This document shows, piece after piece, positions 34,661 to 44,150 of a stretch of 64,000 nucleotides of DNA; position 1 is the first letter of the stretch, and each line of letters starts with the position of its first letter. Source of the stretch: JAQVEM01 sp964595565 (GTDB lineage Bacteria > Actinomycetota > Humimicrobiia > Humimicrobiales > Humimicrobiaceae). The position numbers were made by a program, and so were the translations under genes. Location: positions 1-64,000 of the forward strand of contig CAZQQX010000005.1 of the NCBI GenBank assembly GCA_964595565.1, in the 5' to 3' direction. The notes below the pieces were generated by a model. The model was not told the DNA's origin. It did not search any database and was given only the letters and a program-made list of their open reading frames with translations.

Positions 34661-36616
34661 ATGAAAAAAGCAATATCCGGGAATAATTTGAATTTAAAGT
34701 GGTCATACTTTTTTATTGTAGCCATAAATACTCTTTTTGGTCTGGAAATTCTTAAAACTTTTCTTTCCCTGCTGGTAAATTTTTTCAGGGAGCGTCCAGA
34801 TATATCCCTTACGGATGTAGCTATTTATGCTCTGGTGACATTTTTGCTGGTTTTTTTCACTGGTTTTATATATAAATTGAGGTACGGTATCATATTGTGG
34901 GTGCTTACTGCAGGAGTGGGCGTGACAAGATTTATGTTGCAGGTAAATCCCTGGCCTCCACTTAGCCTTGCGCTGTCAGCTCTGGGCACCATTCTGTGGA
35001 TGGCGGGCTCTGTTTTTTTTGTAACTCTACTGCAGCAAAAACGAATAGGTCTTTTATCTTCATTTTTCCCCGGTATTGTTTTTGGGATCAGCCTTTCAAC
35101 GGCTTTTCACGGTCTTTTCGGGACATGGGATATGGTATGGAGGCAGGACTGGCACGTAGTTTTTTTTGTGCTGGTTATTATTATAATAAAGTTATGGTTG
35201 GTTCACAGCGTCTCTGGAGATTTAAGGGATGCAGAGCCTTTTGATGGAGGAAGAAATTCATTTTATACTTTAACCTTATTTATGCCCTTTATTTTCCTCC
35301 AGTTATTGAAATTCCAGAATGTGGCCTCACTGAATGCAGTTACCGGGAAAAGCCTTCAGTTTTCATTGACTGTAATAATGGTTTCCAATATTCTGGCTTT
35401 TTTATTTACATATTTATTCTCATTTAAAAAAATAAGAATCCTGTTAACTGTATCTGGTGTGCTTTTTATATTAATGTCCTTCTGGCCCGGCGCGGGAGGT
35501 TATCTGTATATGCTGCAGGTGATTATTGGTAACACCGGAGCTTTCTGGCTGTTAGCAGTTGTCCTGGAAAAAGCAGAAGGTAAAGCGGTTGAGAAAATGC
35601 CATGGAAAAATACAATAGCCTTTAGCCTTGGAGGTCTGGTGTTCCTTATTTTTGCATTTATATATTACAGCAGTTATGATTTAAAACTGCCCTTTGAAAA
35701 CCGGGTGATTCCGGTTCTGATAGCTGTTTTTATATCAATATGTGCCCTTTTTTCATCCTGGCTTAAAAATTCGGAGGTTGGAGACCGGGAAGACCGGACT
35801 TCAGGCAGTAACCGTACTGGAAGGAAGCCTGTATTTCTTTATCTTATGACCGGACTGATTATAATTCCACTGATTATGTTTCTGCCCCCTAAAAATGTGG
35901 ATAGAGATACTGTTGAAGGCGGTCCAATCAGGATGATGGATTATAATATCCACCAGGGTTTTAACATAAAGGGCTATCTTGACCTGGAAAGTACCGCCAG
36001 AGTTATCGAGAAAAGCGGAGCGGATCTGGTATGCCTTCAGGAAGTTTCCAGGGGATGGCTCATTAACGGGTCGGCAGATACATTGTCGTGGTTATCAGAT
36101 AGACTTGATATGGGCTATCTGTTTATGCCTGCATCAGATGATGTATGGGGAAACGCTATTTTGAGCAGGTATCCGTTAAAGCTGATAAAGAGCGGATTTT
36201 TGCCGGAGCTGGGTGCTCCACTTAGAAGAAGCTATCTGCTTGCTGAAGTAGAGGTGAGTGACGGGGATAATTTAAATATAATATGCACGCATCTGCATCA
36301 TATAGAGGGTGAGGTCTGGATAAGAGAAGAGCAGGTAAAGAAGCTTCTGGAAGAATGGGATGGTTTAGAAAGAACAGTAATAATGGGAGATTTTAATGCA
36401 GTGACAGGCGATCCAGAAATTATGCAGATGCACAGTGCCGGATTTTTAGATTCTCAGCTGGAACTTGGAGAGGAAGATACGCTGACCTGGGTGCACTATG
36501 AACCCTTTAGAAGAATAGATTATATATGGGTAACGAAGGATCTAAGGATATCAGATGTGGATGTGCCTTACAGCACGGCTTCAGACCATTTACCCGTCGT
36601 TATTAATATAAATTAG
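34661..36616 (+). CDS. Polytopic membrane protein with C-terminal EEP hydrolase domain
   Basis: A 651-residue fusion. Residues 1-415 contain about eleven membrane helices in tandem. Residues 425-651 form an endonuclease/exonuclease/phosphatase domain with the metal site in MDYNIH and LQEVS, then THLHHIEG, MGDFNAV and the terminal SDHLPV, all intact. The domain would sit on one face of the membrane. The layout is reminiscent of eukaryotic CWH43, a membrane/EEP protein that remodels GPI lipids, so a lipid or phosphodiester substrate is more likely than DNA (inference). No Shine-Dalgarno sequence is seen; a TATAAT box ends eight bases before the ATG. Confidence 0.85.
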   Translation: MKKAISGNNLNLKWSYFFIVAINTLFGLEILKTFLSLLVNFFRERPDISLTDVAIYALVTFLLVFFTGFIYKLRYGIILWVLTAGVGVTRFMLQVNPWPPLSLALSALGTILWMAGSVFFVTLLQQKRIGLLSSFFPGIVFGISLSTAFHGLFGTWDMVWRQDWHVVFFVLVIIIIKLWLVHSVSGDLRDAEPFDGGRNSFYTLTLFMPFIFLQLLKFQNVASLNAVTGKSLQFSLTVIMVSNILAFLFTYLFSFKKIRILLTVSGVLFILMSFWPGAGGYLYMLQVIIGNTGAFWLLAVVLEKAEGKAVEKMPWKNTIAFSLGGLVFLIFAFIYYSSYDLKLPFENRVIPVLIAVFISICALFSSWLKNSEVGDREDRTSGSNRTGRKPVFLYLMTGLIIIPLIMFLPPKNVDRDTVEGGPIRMMDYNIHQGFNIKGYLDLESTARVIEKSGADLVCLQEVSRGWLINGSADTLSWLSDRLDMGYLFMPASDDVWGNAILSRYPLKLIKSGFLPELGAPLRRSYLLAEVEVSDGDNLNIICTHLHHIEGEVWIREEQVKKLLEEWDGLERTVIMGDFNAVTGDPEIMQMHSAGFLDSQLELGEEDTLTWVHYEPFRRIDYIWVTKDLRISDVDVPYSTASDHLPVVININ

Positions 36617-37924
36617 ATGTTCTTAAAATATCTCCTGAATATGGTAACTAAAAATCATATTGCCAGAAAAATACTGGTATCAATAATCATAGTTGTTACG
36701 TTAGTGATACTTGTTCCCCTTATCGGTTCGTGCAAACCCGGGTTAAGTTTTGGTGAGGTGGCTATCTGCGAGAGAGTGGATACTGATACTTTTAAACCTG
36801 CGGGAATTAAAAATAATTTTGATTTTAATGCAGAAGAGATTTTTGCTGTAATAGAAGTTTCAGGTGCCAGAGCCGGGGATATGTGGAAGTTTGTCTGGAT
36901 AAATGAAGTCACGGATGAAATAGTTGCAGAGTCTTATGGCGAGTATTCCGAAGGCGGGAGGGGATACGTTGAAGGCTACCTCTCAAATCGTCTGACCGCG
37001 GGAAGGGAGACCGGTTTGATAGGGGAACCGGGAGATTACAGAGTTTACTTTTATCACAACGGCGGGTTAATAAGCAGCGCTGGTTTTACCATAGAACCAC
37101 CGGTGATAAATGTAACAGGAGTTGTGTTGTGCAGGGAAATAGATAGGGAAGGACAGCCCGTCGGCATTACTGAAAGATTTTACCCCGGTGATGTAATTTA
37201 TACTCTGGCAGGGTTAAGTTATCGGGTAGCCGGAGATTCATTACGGATTGAGTGGTATAAGGATGAAGATGAGCTGCTGGGAGAAGAAGAATTTGTTATT
37301 GAAGATACCTGCTATACGCCGGGGTATATTGTATTCAGGATTGAGAATGACAGGCTATGGCCGACAGGTAATTATAAAATAGAGTTATATTATAATAAAA
37401 TTCTGGAAGGCCGGTATGATTTTGAAATAATAAAAGAGGATATTCCAGATGCAACATTTAATGACAATAATATATACGAGAACGATGATTACAAATTCTC
37501 AATTCTTTATCCTGATGACTGGGATTATAAAGAAGAGGAACGCACCGGTGGCCCTGAAGTCAGCTTTGAACCATTATCCGGGAGTATAAACACCGCTGTA
37601 AATATACGGTTCCTGAAGGAAGGATATTGCCCTTCCACGGAAGAATATAGCACTTTCTCTGATAAGATATTAGAAGAGATAGTTGATGTTGACACTGATC
37701 TGGAAGTGGAGAGCGAGGAAATAACCGGGGAAATTAATGGTCTGGACTATAGAAAGATTAGCTATTACTATATATTAGAGGATAAAATCAGATGGGACAT
37801 TGAAATGATTTTTATAAGAAAAAATAATGTACTTTATTTACTTATAAGGTTTTCTGATATATATTACAGGGAGTTTTCATGCAGGCTGTATGATATTATG
37901 CTTAATTCTCTTTCAATTTATTAG
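36617..37924 (+). CDS. Lipoprotein with Ig-like repeats and a PsbP-like C-terminal domain
   Basis: A 435-residue exported lipoprotein. The signal peptide ends at LIGSC (Cys at about 39). Two similar beta-rich repeats follow: GEVAICERVDTDTFKPAGIKNNF and GVVLCREIDREGQPVGITERF mark their starts at about residues 46 and 168. The C-terminal 150 residues open with YKFSILYPDDWDY, a pattern of PsbP/DUF1795-type domains. The ATG follows the upstream stop codon directly, so the two genes are cotranscribed; an ATG eight codons later gives a more typical signal peptide. It may partner the membrane EEP protein. Function unknown. Confidence 0.75.
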   Translation: MFLKYLLNMVTKNHIARKILVSIIIVVTLVILVPLIGSCKPGLSFGEVAICERVDTDTFKPAGIKNNFDFNAEEIFAVIEVSGARAGDMWKFVWINEVTDEIVAESYGEYSEGGRGYVEGYLSNRLTAGRETGLIGEPGDYRVYFYHNGGLISSAGFTIEPPVINVTGVVLCREIDREGQPVGITERFYPGDVIYTLAGLSYRVAGDSLRIEWYKDEDELLGEEEFVIEDTCYTPGYIVFRIENDRLWPTGNYKIELYYNKILEGRYDFEIIKEDIPDATFNDNNIYENDDYKFSILYPDDWDYKEEERTGGPEVSFEPLSGSINTAVNIRFLKEGYCPSTEEYSTFSDKILEEIVDVDTDLEVESEEITGEINGLDYRKISYYYILEDKIRWDIEMIFIRKNNVLYLLIRFSDIYYREFSCRLYDIMLNSLSIY

Positions 37925-38042
37925 GCCGTTATTGGTTTTTAAAGATTGCCTGCTTTAAAAGTTTAAGATTAAAACGGGTTGAATATAATAAATTTTTTAT
38001 ATGCTCTAAAATTTTTAAATTAATATATCAAATAATATTTAA

Positions 38043-39404
38043 ATGCTTGACCTTGGTAAAAAATTAAAAGACCTTTACAGAAATGGAAAGACCATAAGAA
38101 TTGTTATAGCCGGTGTGGGGCAGATGGGGAAAAGTCTGATATCTCACCTGAGAGAACTGGATGGCATACAGGTTATTGCAGTAGCAAACAGGAATGCCGG
38201 GAGGATCATAGGCATTTTAAAAGAACTGGAAATAAATGATAATGAAATTGTAGTTGTTGAAAATAAGCGTGATATAGATTTAGATAAAAGCGATATAAAT
38301 AAAATAAATATAAGAGATACCGGTCTGGATAAAAAAGTAAGGGAAAGATTAAACCGGTTTGCAGGAGAAAATAAATTAATTGTGGCAGATGAACTTTCAA
38401 TATTATTTGCTTTAGATAATACAGACATAGTTATAGATGCAACAGGCAATCCTGAAGCGGGTGCATTTATAGCATCAAATGCCATTGCTTCCCGGAAACA
38501 TGTAGTAACTCTTAATGTGGAAACAGATGTCATCATAGGCCCGATATTAAAAAGGATGGCAGAGGATAGTGGTGTGGTATATACAGTTTCGGCAGGGGAT
38601 GAACCGGCAGCCCTGAAGGAATTATACAATTTTGCATATGCGCTTGGTCTTGAAGTAGTTGCAGCCGGAAAAGGAAAGAACAATCCCCTGGACCGTTATG
38701 CAAACCCGTCCGTTCTCAGGGATTATGCAGAAAGCAAGGGCTCGAGCTCCACTATGATGACCTCGTTTGTGGATGGAACAAAATCAATGATAGAAATGGC
38801 CTGTCTTTCAAATTCAACAGGACTGGTGCCGGACTGCAGGGGAATGCATGGCCCCGCGGCCAATATAAAAGATTTAACCGGGGTATTTAAATTAAAAAGC
38901 GATGGTGGAATCCTATCCAGGAAAGGAGTAGTAGATTTTGTAATTGGAGACCTTGCTCCCGGTGTTTTTCTTGTTTATTCAGCCAGGAATAAAATGGTAA
39001 GGGCTGACCTTAAATATCTTATGCTGGGAGAGGGACCATATTATCTTTTATACAGGCCATATCATCTGACAAGTATTGAGACTCCTCTATCTATAGCACT
39101 GGCTTATTTTTATGGTGAGCCTACCATAACTCCCGAATCTGGCGTGGTTTCAGAAGTTATAACCGTAGCAAAAAAAGACCTCAGGGACGGGGATATAATT
39201 GACGGGATAGGAAAATATACGGTTTATGGACTTATTGATGAGTATAAAAAAGCAAAAAAAGAAAATCTGCTGCCCATTGGTCTGTCCGAAGGGTGCGTTT
39301 TAAAGAAAAATGTTGAGAAAGATGAGCCAATAAAATATAGTGATGTGAAATTAGTTGAAGATTCTCTGGTATTAAAACTCAGGAGAGCCCAGGATAAATT
39401 GTGA
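38043..39404 (+). CDS. Homoserine-dehydrogenase-like oxidoreductase with SAF domain
   Basis: A 453-residue enzyme. The N-terminal Rossmann domain has IRIVIAGVGQMGKSL (residues 18-32), with an unusual insertion rich in Asn, Asp and Lys at about 65-115. The middle has VSAGDEPAALKELYNFAYALGLEVVAAGKGKNNP, as in homoserine-dehydrogenase-type catalytic domains. The C-terminal part (about 350-430) is SAF-like, with PLSIALAYFYGE and GLSEGCVLKKNVEKDEPI. Proteins with this architecture are poorly studied; many are annotated only as oxidoreductase or SAF protein. A sugar-acid or amino-acid substrate is possible. No ribosome site before the ATG. Confidence 0.75.
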   Translation: MLDLGKKLKDLYRNGKTIRIVIAGVGQMGKSLISHLRELDGIQVIAVANRNAGRIIGILKELEINDNEIVVVENKRDIDLDKSDINKINIRDTGLDKKVRERLNRFAGENKLIVADELSILFALDNTDIVIDATGNPEAGAFIASNAIASRKHVVTLNVETDVIIGPILKRMAEDSGVVYTVSAGDEPAALKELYNFAYALGLEVVAAGKGKNNPLDRYANPSVLRDYAESKGSSSTMMTSFVDGTKSMIEMACLSNSTGLVPDCRGMHGPAANIKDLTGVFKLKSDGGILSRKGVVDFVIGDLAPGVFLVYSARNKMVRADLKYLMLGEGPYYLLYRPYHLTSIETPLSIALAYFYGEPTITPESGVVSEVITVAKKDLRDGDIIDGIGKYTVYGLIDEYKKAKKENLLPIGLSEGCVLKKNVEKDEPIKYSDVKLVEDSLVLKLRRAQDKL

Positions 39405-39485
39405 TTGCCTGATTGTAAAAATGAAAAGCTTCAGATTGTTATTAAGGCTGGAATTATTATCTTAGTAAAATAGAAGGAGTATTAT

Positions 39486-40532
39486 ATGCAGTTTTTCCTA
39501 AAAAAAGCAGGAGCAAGTGCAGGAGTAATTAGTATAATAAGCATATTTTTTATAATCACATTTTTACTTCTGTCCATGGTATCCTGCAGGTATAAAACCA
39601 TAGAAAGAATAGAAGAAACCAGAGAAATGATGGGGACATATGTAAGTATAATTGTATATTCAGACCGGGAAACAGGGAACAGGGCAATAAATGCGGCGTT
39701 TGAAAGAATAGAGGAAATTGAAGATATAGCATCAATCTATGACCCTGAAAGCGAAGCTTCATTTTTAAATGAAAATGGTTATATCGAAAATCCTTCATCA
39801 GAGTTTCTGGAACTTATAAATACATCTATTGATTATTATACTCTGACCGGAGGCTGTTTTGATATAACCGTTCAGCCGCTGCTTGATTTATGGAGCGGTG
39901 GCCTGTGGGAAGAGAGTGAAGAAGTTCAGGAGCAAAGAATAGCCGAAACACTTGAGGTTACCGGTTCAGACAAAATTAGTGTAGGCGATAAGAAAATAGA
40001 ATTCAGCGTAGAAGGGATGGCTGTCACACTTGGAGGTATTGCTAAAGGGTATGCGGTTGATGAAGCCATAAAGAAAATAAAAGAGTCCGGTATTAATAGC
40101 TGTCTGGTTAATGCGGGGGGAGACATCTATGCAATGGGAGTCAAACCGGGCGAAGAGAAATGGGTGGTAGAACTTGAAAGCCCCGATGCAGGGGAAGATG
40201 ATAATAATTCTGATAATAAACTTCTTTCTGTATTTTCTGTGGTTGACAGGGCGGTAACTACTTCCGGTGGTTATCACCGTTACTACGATACTGAAAAAAA
40301 AGTTCACCATATAATGGATCCAAGAACAGGTTATTCAGCAGCAGGTTGCAGAAGTGTAACAATAATATCCGACAGTTGTACCGGGGCTGATATTCTGGCC
40401 ACTTCTATCTTTGTGATGGGTCCGGAGGATGGTTTAGAGCTAATTGAATCACTTGATAATGTTGAAGCATTCATCATGGATTCAGAGGGTAAAGTTCACG
40501 AATCTTCTGGACTTTTGGAATATATTGAGTAA
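39486..40532 (+). CDS. apbE: FAD:protein FMN transferase (ApbE), lipoprotein
   Basis: A 348-residue ApbE. A signal peptide ends at MVSC (Cys at about 37), so the enzyme is anchored on the outer face of the membrane. Catalytic features are MMGTYVSI, the GGIAKGYAVDEAI segment, NAGGDIYAMG and, near the C-terminus, HHIMDPRTGYSA and ADILATSIFVMG. ApbE splits FAD and links FMN to a Thr of target proteins. The gene stands directly before the Rnf operon, whose RnfD and RnfG carry the acceptor motif, so these are the expected substrates. Good ribosome site AAGGAG. Confidence 0.95.
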   Translation: MQFFLKKAGASAGVISIISIFFIITFLLLSMVSCRYKTIERIEETREMMGTYVSIIVYSDRETGNRAINAAFERIEEIEDIASIYDPESEASFLNENGYIENPSSEFLELINTSIDYYTLTGGCFDITVQPLLDLWSGGLWEESEEVQEQRIAETLEVTGSDKISVGDKKIEFSVEGMAVTLGGIAKGYAVDEAIKKIKESGINSCLVNAGGDIYAMGVKPGEEKWVVELESPDAGEDDNNSDNKLLSVFSVVDRAVTTSGGYHRYYDTEKKVHHIMDPRTGYSAAGCRSVTIISDSCTGADILATSIFVMGPEDGLELIESLDNVEAFIMDSEGKVHESSGLLEYIE

Positions 40533-40568
40533 AATTACCTATATCCTTTTACTTTTTAAAATTGTTAG

Positions 40569-41924
40569 ATGAATATAGTTGTAAGAAAAAAAAGTGCATT
40601 TAAAGGCTTATCTCTGCCTGAAAATAAAACTACTGCTGAAAAATCCATAGAAGTTTTACTGCCCCCGGAAGAAGTGGTTATAACTGTTCAGCAGAGTATC
40701 GGTGCCATTCCTGAATTTGTGGTAGAAAAGGGAGATATGGTAAAAACAGGTCAGAAAATAGCTGATTCTAAAAGCTATGTCTCTTCTCCCGTGCATTCTT
40801 CAATTTCGGGTAAGGTATCTAAAATAATGAATATGGTAAATCCGGTAACCAGCGGTGTAATAAAAGCAGCATTAATAAAATCGGATGGGGAAGATTCATG
40901 GATTGAATTTAATAAGCTTTTTGATATTCAAAAGTCAGAAGATTTTAGTAAATTAAAGGGCATAATAGATAGTATTGACAGGAAAGAAATACTGGGGAAA
41001 GTCAGGGAAGCGGGTATTGTTGGAATGGGGGGAGCAACATTTCCGACACATGTAAAGTTAAATCCGCCTCCGGATAAAAAAATTGAAACCCTTATATTAA
41101 ATGGCTGTGAGTGTGAGCCTTTTATAACCTCCGACCACAGAATCATGCTTGAAAACGGCAGTGAAATTCTGATGGGTCTCTATATTATTAATAAATTACT
41201 TTTGCCCCGGGATATTTATATAGGTATAGAAGATAATAAAAAAGACGCAATAGAACATCTGGAAAAACTTATAATAGAGATGGGCTTTAGTAATCTATTC
41301 AAGATAGTCTCACTAAAATCAAAATATCCCATGGGTGCGGAAAAATTACTGATTAAAACCATAACAGGCAGGGCTGTTCCTATAGGCGGTCTTCCGATGG
41401 ATGTGGGAGTTATTGTAAGCAATGTCGCAACTGCTAAATCAATATATGATGCCGTGATTGAGGGTAAGCCTCTGATAGAGAGGGTGGTAACCGTAACCGG
41501 GAGAGTTATAAATCCTAAAAACTTAAGAGTGAGGCTGGGTACGGTTATTGGCTCACTTATAGAAAAATGCGGGGGATTCAGAGGTGAGGTAAATTGCCTG
41601 GTCTGCGGCGGACCTATGATGGGTATTTCTATTGTAGATACTGATTTTCCTGTAACCAAGGGAACAAATTGCGTGCTGGTTGAAAAAAGGAGAATTCAAG
41701 ATGAACAAAATTGCATAAATTGTGGAAGGTGTGTTGATATATGCCCCATGAACCTTATGCCTCTGGTATATGTAAGGAATGCAAAGAGCGAAAACTTTGA
41801 AGGCTGTATGGAATATCATATAAATAACTGTATTGAATGTGGTGCCTGTGCTTATGTTTGTCCTGCCAATATTCCAATTGTCGGGTATATAAAAACCTGT
41901 AAAAGTATTCTGGCAAAGAAATAA
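40569..41924 (+). CDS. rnfC: RnfC, electron transport complex subunit
   Basis: A 451-residue soluble Rnf subunit. It has an N-terminal barrel-sandwich domain, the glycine-rich flavin/NADH loop GMGGATFPTHVKL at about residue 152, and two ferredoxin-type iron-sulfur motifs near the end: CINCGRCVDICP and CIECGACAYVCP. RnfC is the NADH-side module of the complex. It begins the set C-D-G-E-A-B, the order known from Clostridium and Acetobacterium. No Shine-Dalgarno sequence is seen before the ATG. Confidence 0.95.
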   Translation: MNIVVRKKSAFKGLSLPENKTTAEKSIEVLLPPEEVVITVQQSIGAIPEFVVEKGDMVKTGQKIADSKSYVSSPVHSSISGKVSKIMNMVNPVTSGVIKAALIKSDGEDSWIEFNKLFDIQKSEDFSKLKGIIDSIDRKEILGKVREAGIVGMGGATFPTHVKLNPPPDKKIETLILNGCECEPFITSDHRIMLENGSEILMGLYIINKLLLPRDIYIGIEDNKKDAIEHLEKLIIEMGFSNLFKIVSLKSKYPMGAEKLLIKTITGRAVPIGGLPMDVGVIVSNVATAKSIYDAVIEGKPLIERVVTVTGRVINPKNLRVRLGTVIGSLIEKCGGFRGEVNCLVCGGPMMGISIVDTDFPVTKGTNCVLVEKRRIQDEQNCINCGRCVDICPMNLMPLVYVRNAKSENFEGCMEYHINNCIECGACAYVCPANIPIVGYIKTCKSILAKK

Positions 41925-41949
41925 AGTTTTAAATAATAATAGGAGCAGA

Positions 41950-42897
41950 GTGGAAGAGAATAAAATATTAATATCCCATGCGCCCCATATTTGGAAGGGG
42001 TTTTCAACAAGTAAGATAATGTATATAGTGGTGATTGCTCTCCTTTTTCCTTCAGCTGCTGCTATTTATTTTTTTGGCTACTATGCAATTTATTTAATGC
42101 TGGCAGGCACAATAACCGCTGTACTTACTGAATTTATAATAAAAAAACTCAGAAAAAAAAGATTTATTATGGACGGGAGCGCCGTGATTACAGGTCTTCT
42201 CTTTGCGCTTACTCTTCCCCCACGGTTTCCTGTATGGATGGCTGTTATTGGTTCTTTTTTTGCTATTGCTGTTGCAAAGGAAGCTTTCGGTGGTCTGGGA
42301 TACAATATATTTAATCCGGCTCTGGTTGGAAGAGCATTTCTGTCTGTTTGCTTCCCAGAAGAAATGACCGCCTGGGTTCTTCCTACTTATTTTAATTATG
42401 ATGCTATAACAGGAGCCACTCCGCTGGCTGATAATTTTACTTACCAGTCTGATAAAATTAGTTTATATAAAGATTTATTTTTCGGGAACACAGGAGGCTC
42501 ACTGGGTGAAACCTCGGCAATGCTTATACTGATAGGGGCATTGATTCTTTTAATATTCCGGATAATAGACTGGAGGATACCGGTATTTTATATTGGGACT
42601 GTAGCCCTGGGCTCGCTTTTAATGGGCAAGGATGTATTGTTCCAGATGCTGGCCGGAGGGCTGATGATAGGCGCATTTTTTATGGCTACCGATTATGTAA
42701 CTTCACCTGTGACCAGAAACGGAAGGATAATATTCGGGATAGGATTGGGAGTATTGACTGTACTTATAAGGAATTTTAGCAATTTATCGGAAGGAGTTGC
42801 TTTTTCCATACTTATTATGAATGCATTTGCTCCCCTCATTGATAAATATATAAGAGTGAAACCATTTGGTTTTTATAAGAAGAAGAAAAATGCTTAA
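41950..42897 (+). CDS. rnfD: RnfD, flavinylated membrane subunit
   Basis: A 315-residue polytopic Rnf subunit starting at GTG (41950), with AGGAG five bases upstream. The motif AITGATPL (acceptor Thr157) is where FMN is covalently bound, and FGGLGYNIFNPALVGRAF precedes it. It belongs to the NqrB/RnfD family. It overlaps rnfG by eight bases, so the two are translationally coupled. Confidence 0.95.
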   Translation: MEENKILISHAPHIWKGFSTSKIMYIVVIALLFPSAAAIYFFGYYAIYLMLAGTITAVLTEFIIKKLRKKRFIMDGSAVITGLLFALTLPPRFPVWMAVIGSFFAIAVAKEAFGGLGYNIFNPALVGRAFLSVCFPEEMTAWVLPTYFNYDAITGATPLADNFTYQSDKISLYKDLFFGNTGGSLGETSAMLILIGALILLIFRIIDWRIPVFYIGTVALGSLLMGKDVLFQMLAGGLMIGAFFMATDYVTSPVTRNGRIIFGIGLGVLTVLIRNFSNLSEGVAFSILIMNAFAPLIDKYIRVKPFGFYKKKKNA

Positions 42898-43423
42898 AAA
42901 ATTTTTATCAAATAAAGCATATCCGGTAATTTTTTTAGCAGTAATTGTTATAATTTCTGTAAGTCTCCTGATGGCAATTAATAGTTTAACCTCTTCTATA
43001 ATTGAAATGAGAAAGACTGAAGAGATAAAAGGTGTTCTTGAAGTCGTTTTTCCTGAAATGAGCGGGTACGAAACTGAAGATGATATATATATTATATATA
43101 AAGGTGGAGAAAAAGTCGGTTACGCTTTTACAGCATACGGCAGCGGATATGGTGGAGAAATTGAAATTCTGGTAGGTCTGGATAACAGTTTTAAGATCAG
43201 CGGGGTATCAATAATTTCACAGACTGAAACTCCGGGTCTCGGGGCAAGAATAACCGAAGATTCTTTTACTGACCAGTTTAAGGGTATGTCTGTAAATGAA
43301 ATCGGCCTTAAATCGGAAAATGGTAAGATTGATGCCATAACAGGAGCTACTATAAGCTCGACAGCCGTTGTGGATGCAATCCGTGATGGAATGACCGGGG
43401 TGCTGGATAAAATGGAAAGATAA
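42890..43423 (+). CDS. rnfG: RnfG, flavinylated peripheral subunit
   Basis: A 178-residue Rnf subunit with one N-terminal membrane helix (about 10-30) and an FMN-binding domain. The flavinylation motif is TGATISS (acceptor Thr154), preceded by GGEIEILVGLD. I begin at the ATG at 42890, which overlaps the rnfD stop, because MLKKFLSNKAYPV fits the family; the upstream alternative would be read inside rnfD. It would be loaded by ApbE encoded upstream. Confidence 0.94.
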   Translation: MLKKFLSNKAYPVIFLAVIVIISVSLLMAINSLTSSIIEMRKTEEIKGVLEVVFPEMSGYETEDDIYIIYKGGEKVGYAFTAYGSGYGGEIEILVGLDNSFKISGVSIISQTETPGLGARITEDSFTDQFKGMSVNEIGLKSENGKIDAITGATISSTAVVDAIRDGMTGVLDKMER

Positions 43424-43490
43424 TGTGATGGGTAAATTGATTTATCATATACTAATAATAAAAATAGTATGAAAATTATAGATTACGGAG

Positions 43491-44150
43491 ATGAATAATA
43501 TAAGTAAAAATGAAATAGGGTTAAAAGAGGGGAGCGCCAGAGGATTCTGGAAAGAGCTAATTAAAGGAGTTATTCTATCAAATCCCGTTTTTGTGCTTGC
43601 TCTTGGCCTCTGCCCTACTCTAGCAATAACAAATTCTTTAACCAACGCTATCGGAATGAGCGCGGGTGTAATATTTGTCCTTCTCTGTTCAAATATTATA
43701 ATTTCCATTATAAGGAAAGCGACACCCCCTCTGGTAAGAATTCCGGTGTTTATAGTTGTAATTGCCACCTTTGTAACTATTCTAAGCCTGGTGTTTGAGG
43801 CATACTTGCCGCCACTTTATGAATCGCTGGGAATTTACTTACCTCTTATTGTAGTGAATTGCATTATCCTGGGAAGAGCGGAGGCGTTTGCTTCCAAAAA
43901 CCCGGTGCTTCTTTCTATTGCTGATGGACTGGGCATTGGACTGGGTTTTACTACTGCTCTTATAATAATTTCTTTTATAAGGGAAATTCTGGGTACCGGA
44001 GGGCTTGTGGTGTTTGGAAAAGAGCTATTCAAACTTCCGGGTTTATCTTCATATCCGCTAAGTATTTTTGTTTCTCCGCCGGGAGCTTTCCTGGTAATAG
44101 GAATTATACTGGCATTATTAAGATTGCTGGGGGTGATAAAGAGTGAATAA
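43491..44150 (+). CDS. rnfE: RnfE, membrane subunit
   Basis: A 219-residue membrane subunit with six helices, of the RnfE/NqrD family. Conserved stretches are NPVFVLALGLCPTLAITNS, which holds a Cys for the intramembrane iron-sulfur centre, and GIYLPLIVVNCIILGRAEAF with the second Cys. It overlaps rnfA by eight bases. GGAG lies immediately before the ATG, closer than usual. Confidence 0.94.
   Translation: MNNISKNEIGLKEGSARGFWKELIKGVILSNPVFVLALGLCPTLAITNSLTNAIGMSAGVIFVLLCSNIIISIIRKATPPLVRIPVFIVVIATFVTILSLVFEAYLPPLYESLGIYLPLIVVNCIILGRAEAFASKNPVLLSIADGLGIGLGFTTALIIISFIREILGTGGLVVFGKELFKLPGLSSYPLSIFVSPPGAFLVIGIILALLRLLGVIKSE

Noticed and set aside
38144..38683. 179-codon antisense ORF in the SAF dehydrogenase gene
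   Set aside because: Ser/Phe/Leu-rich composition typical of the antisense of an AT-rich gene; the plus-strand gene is clear.
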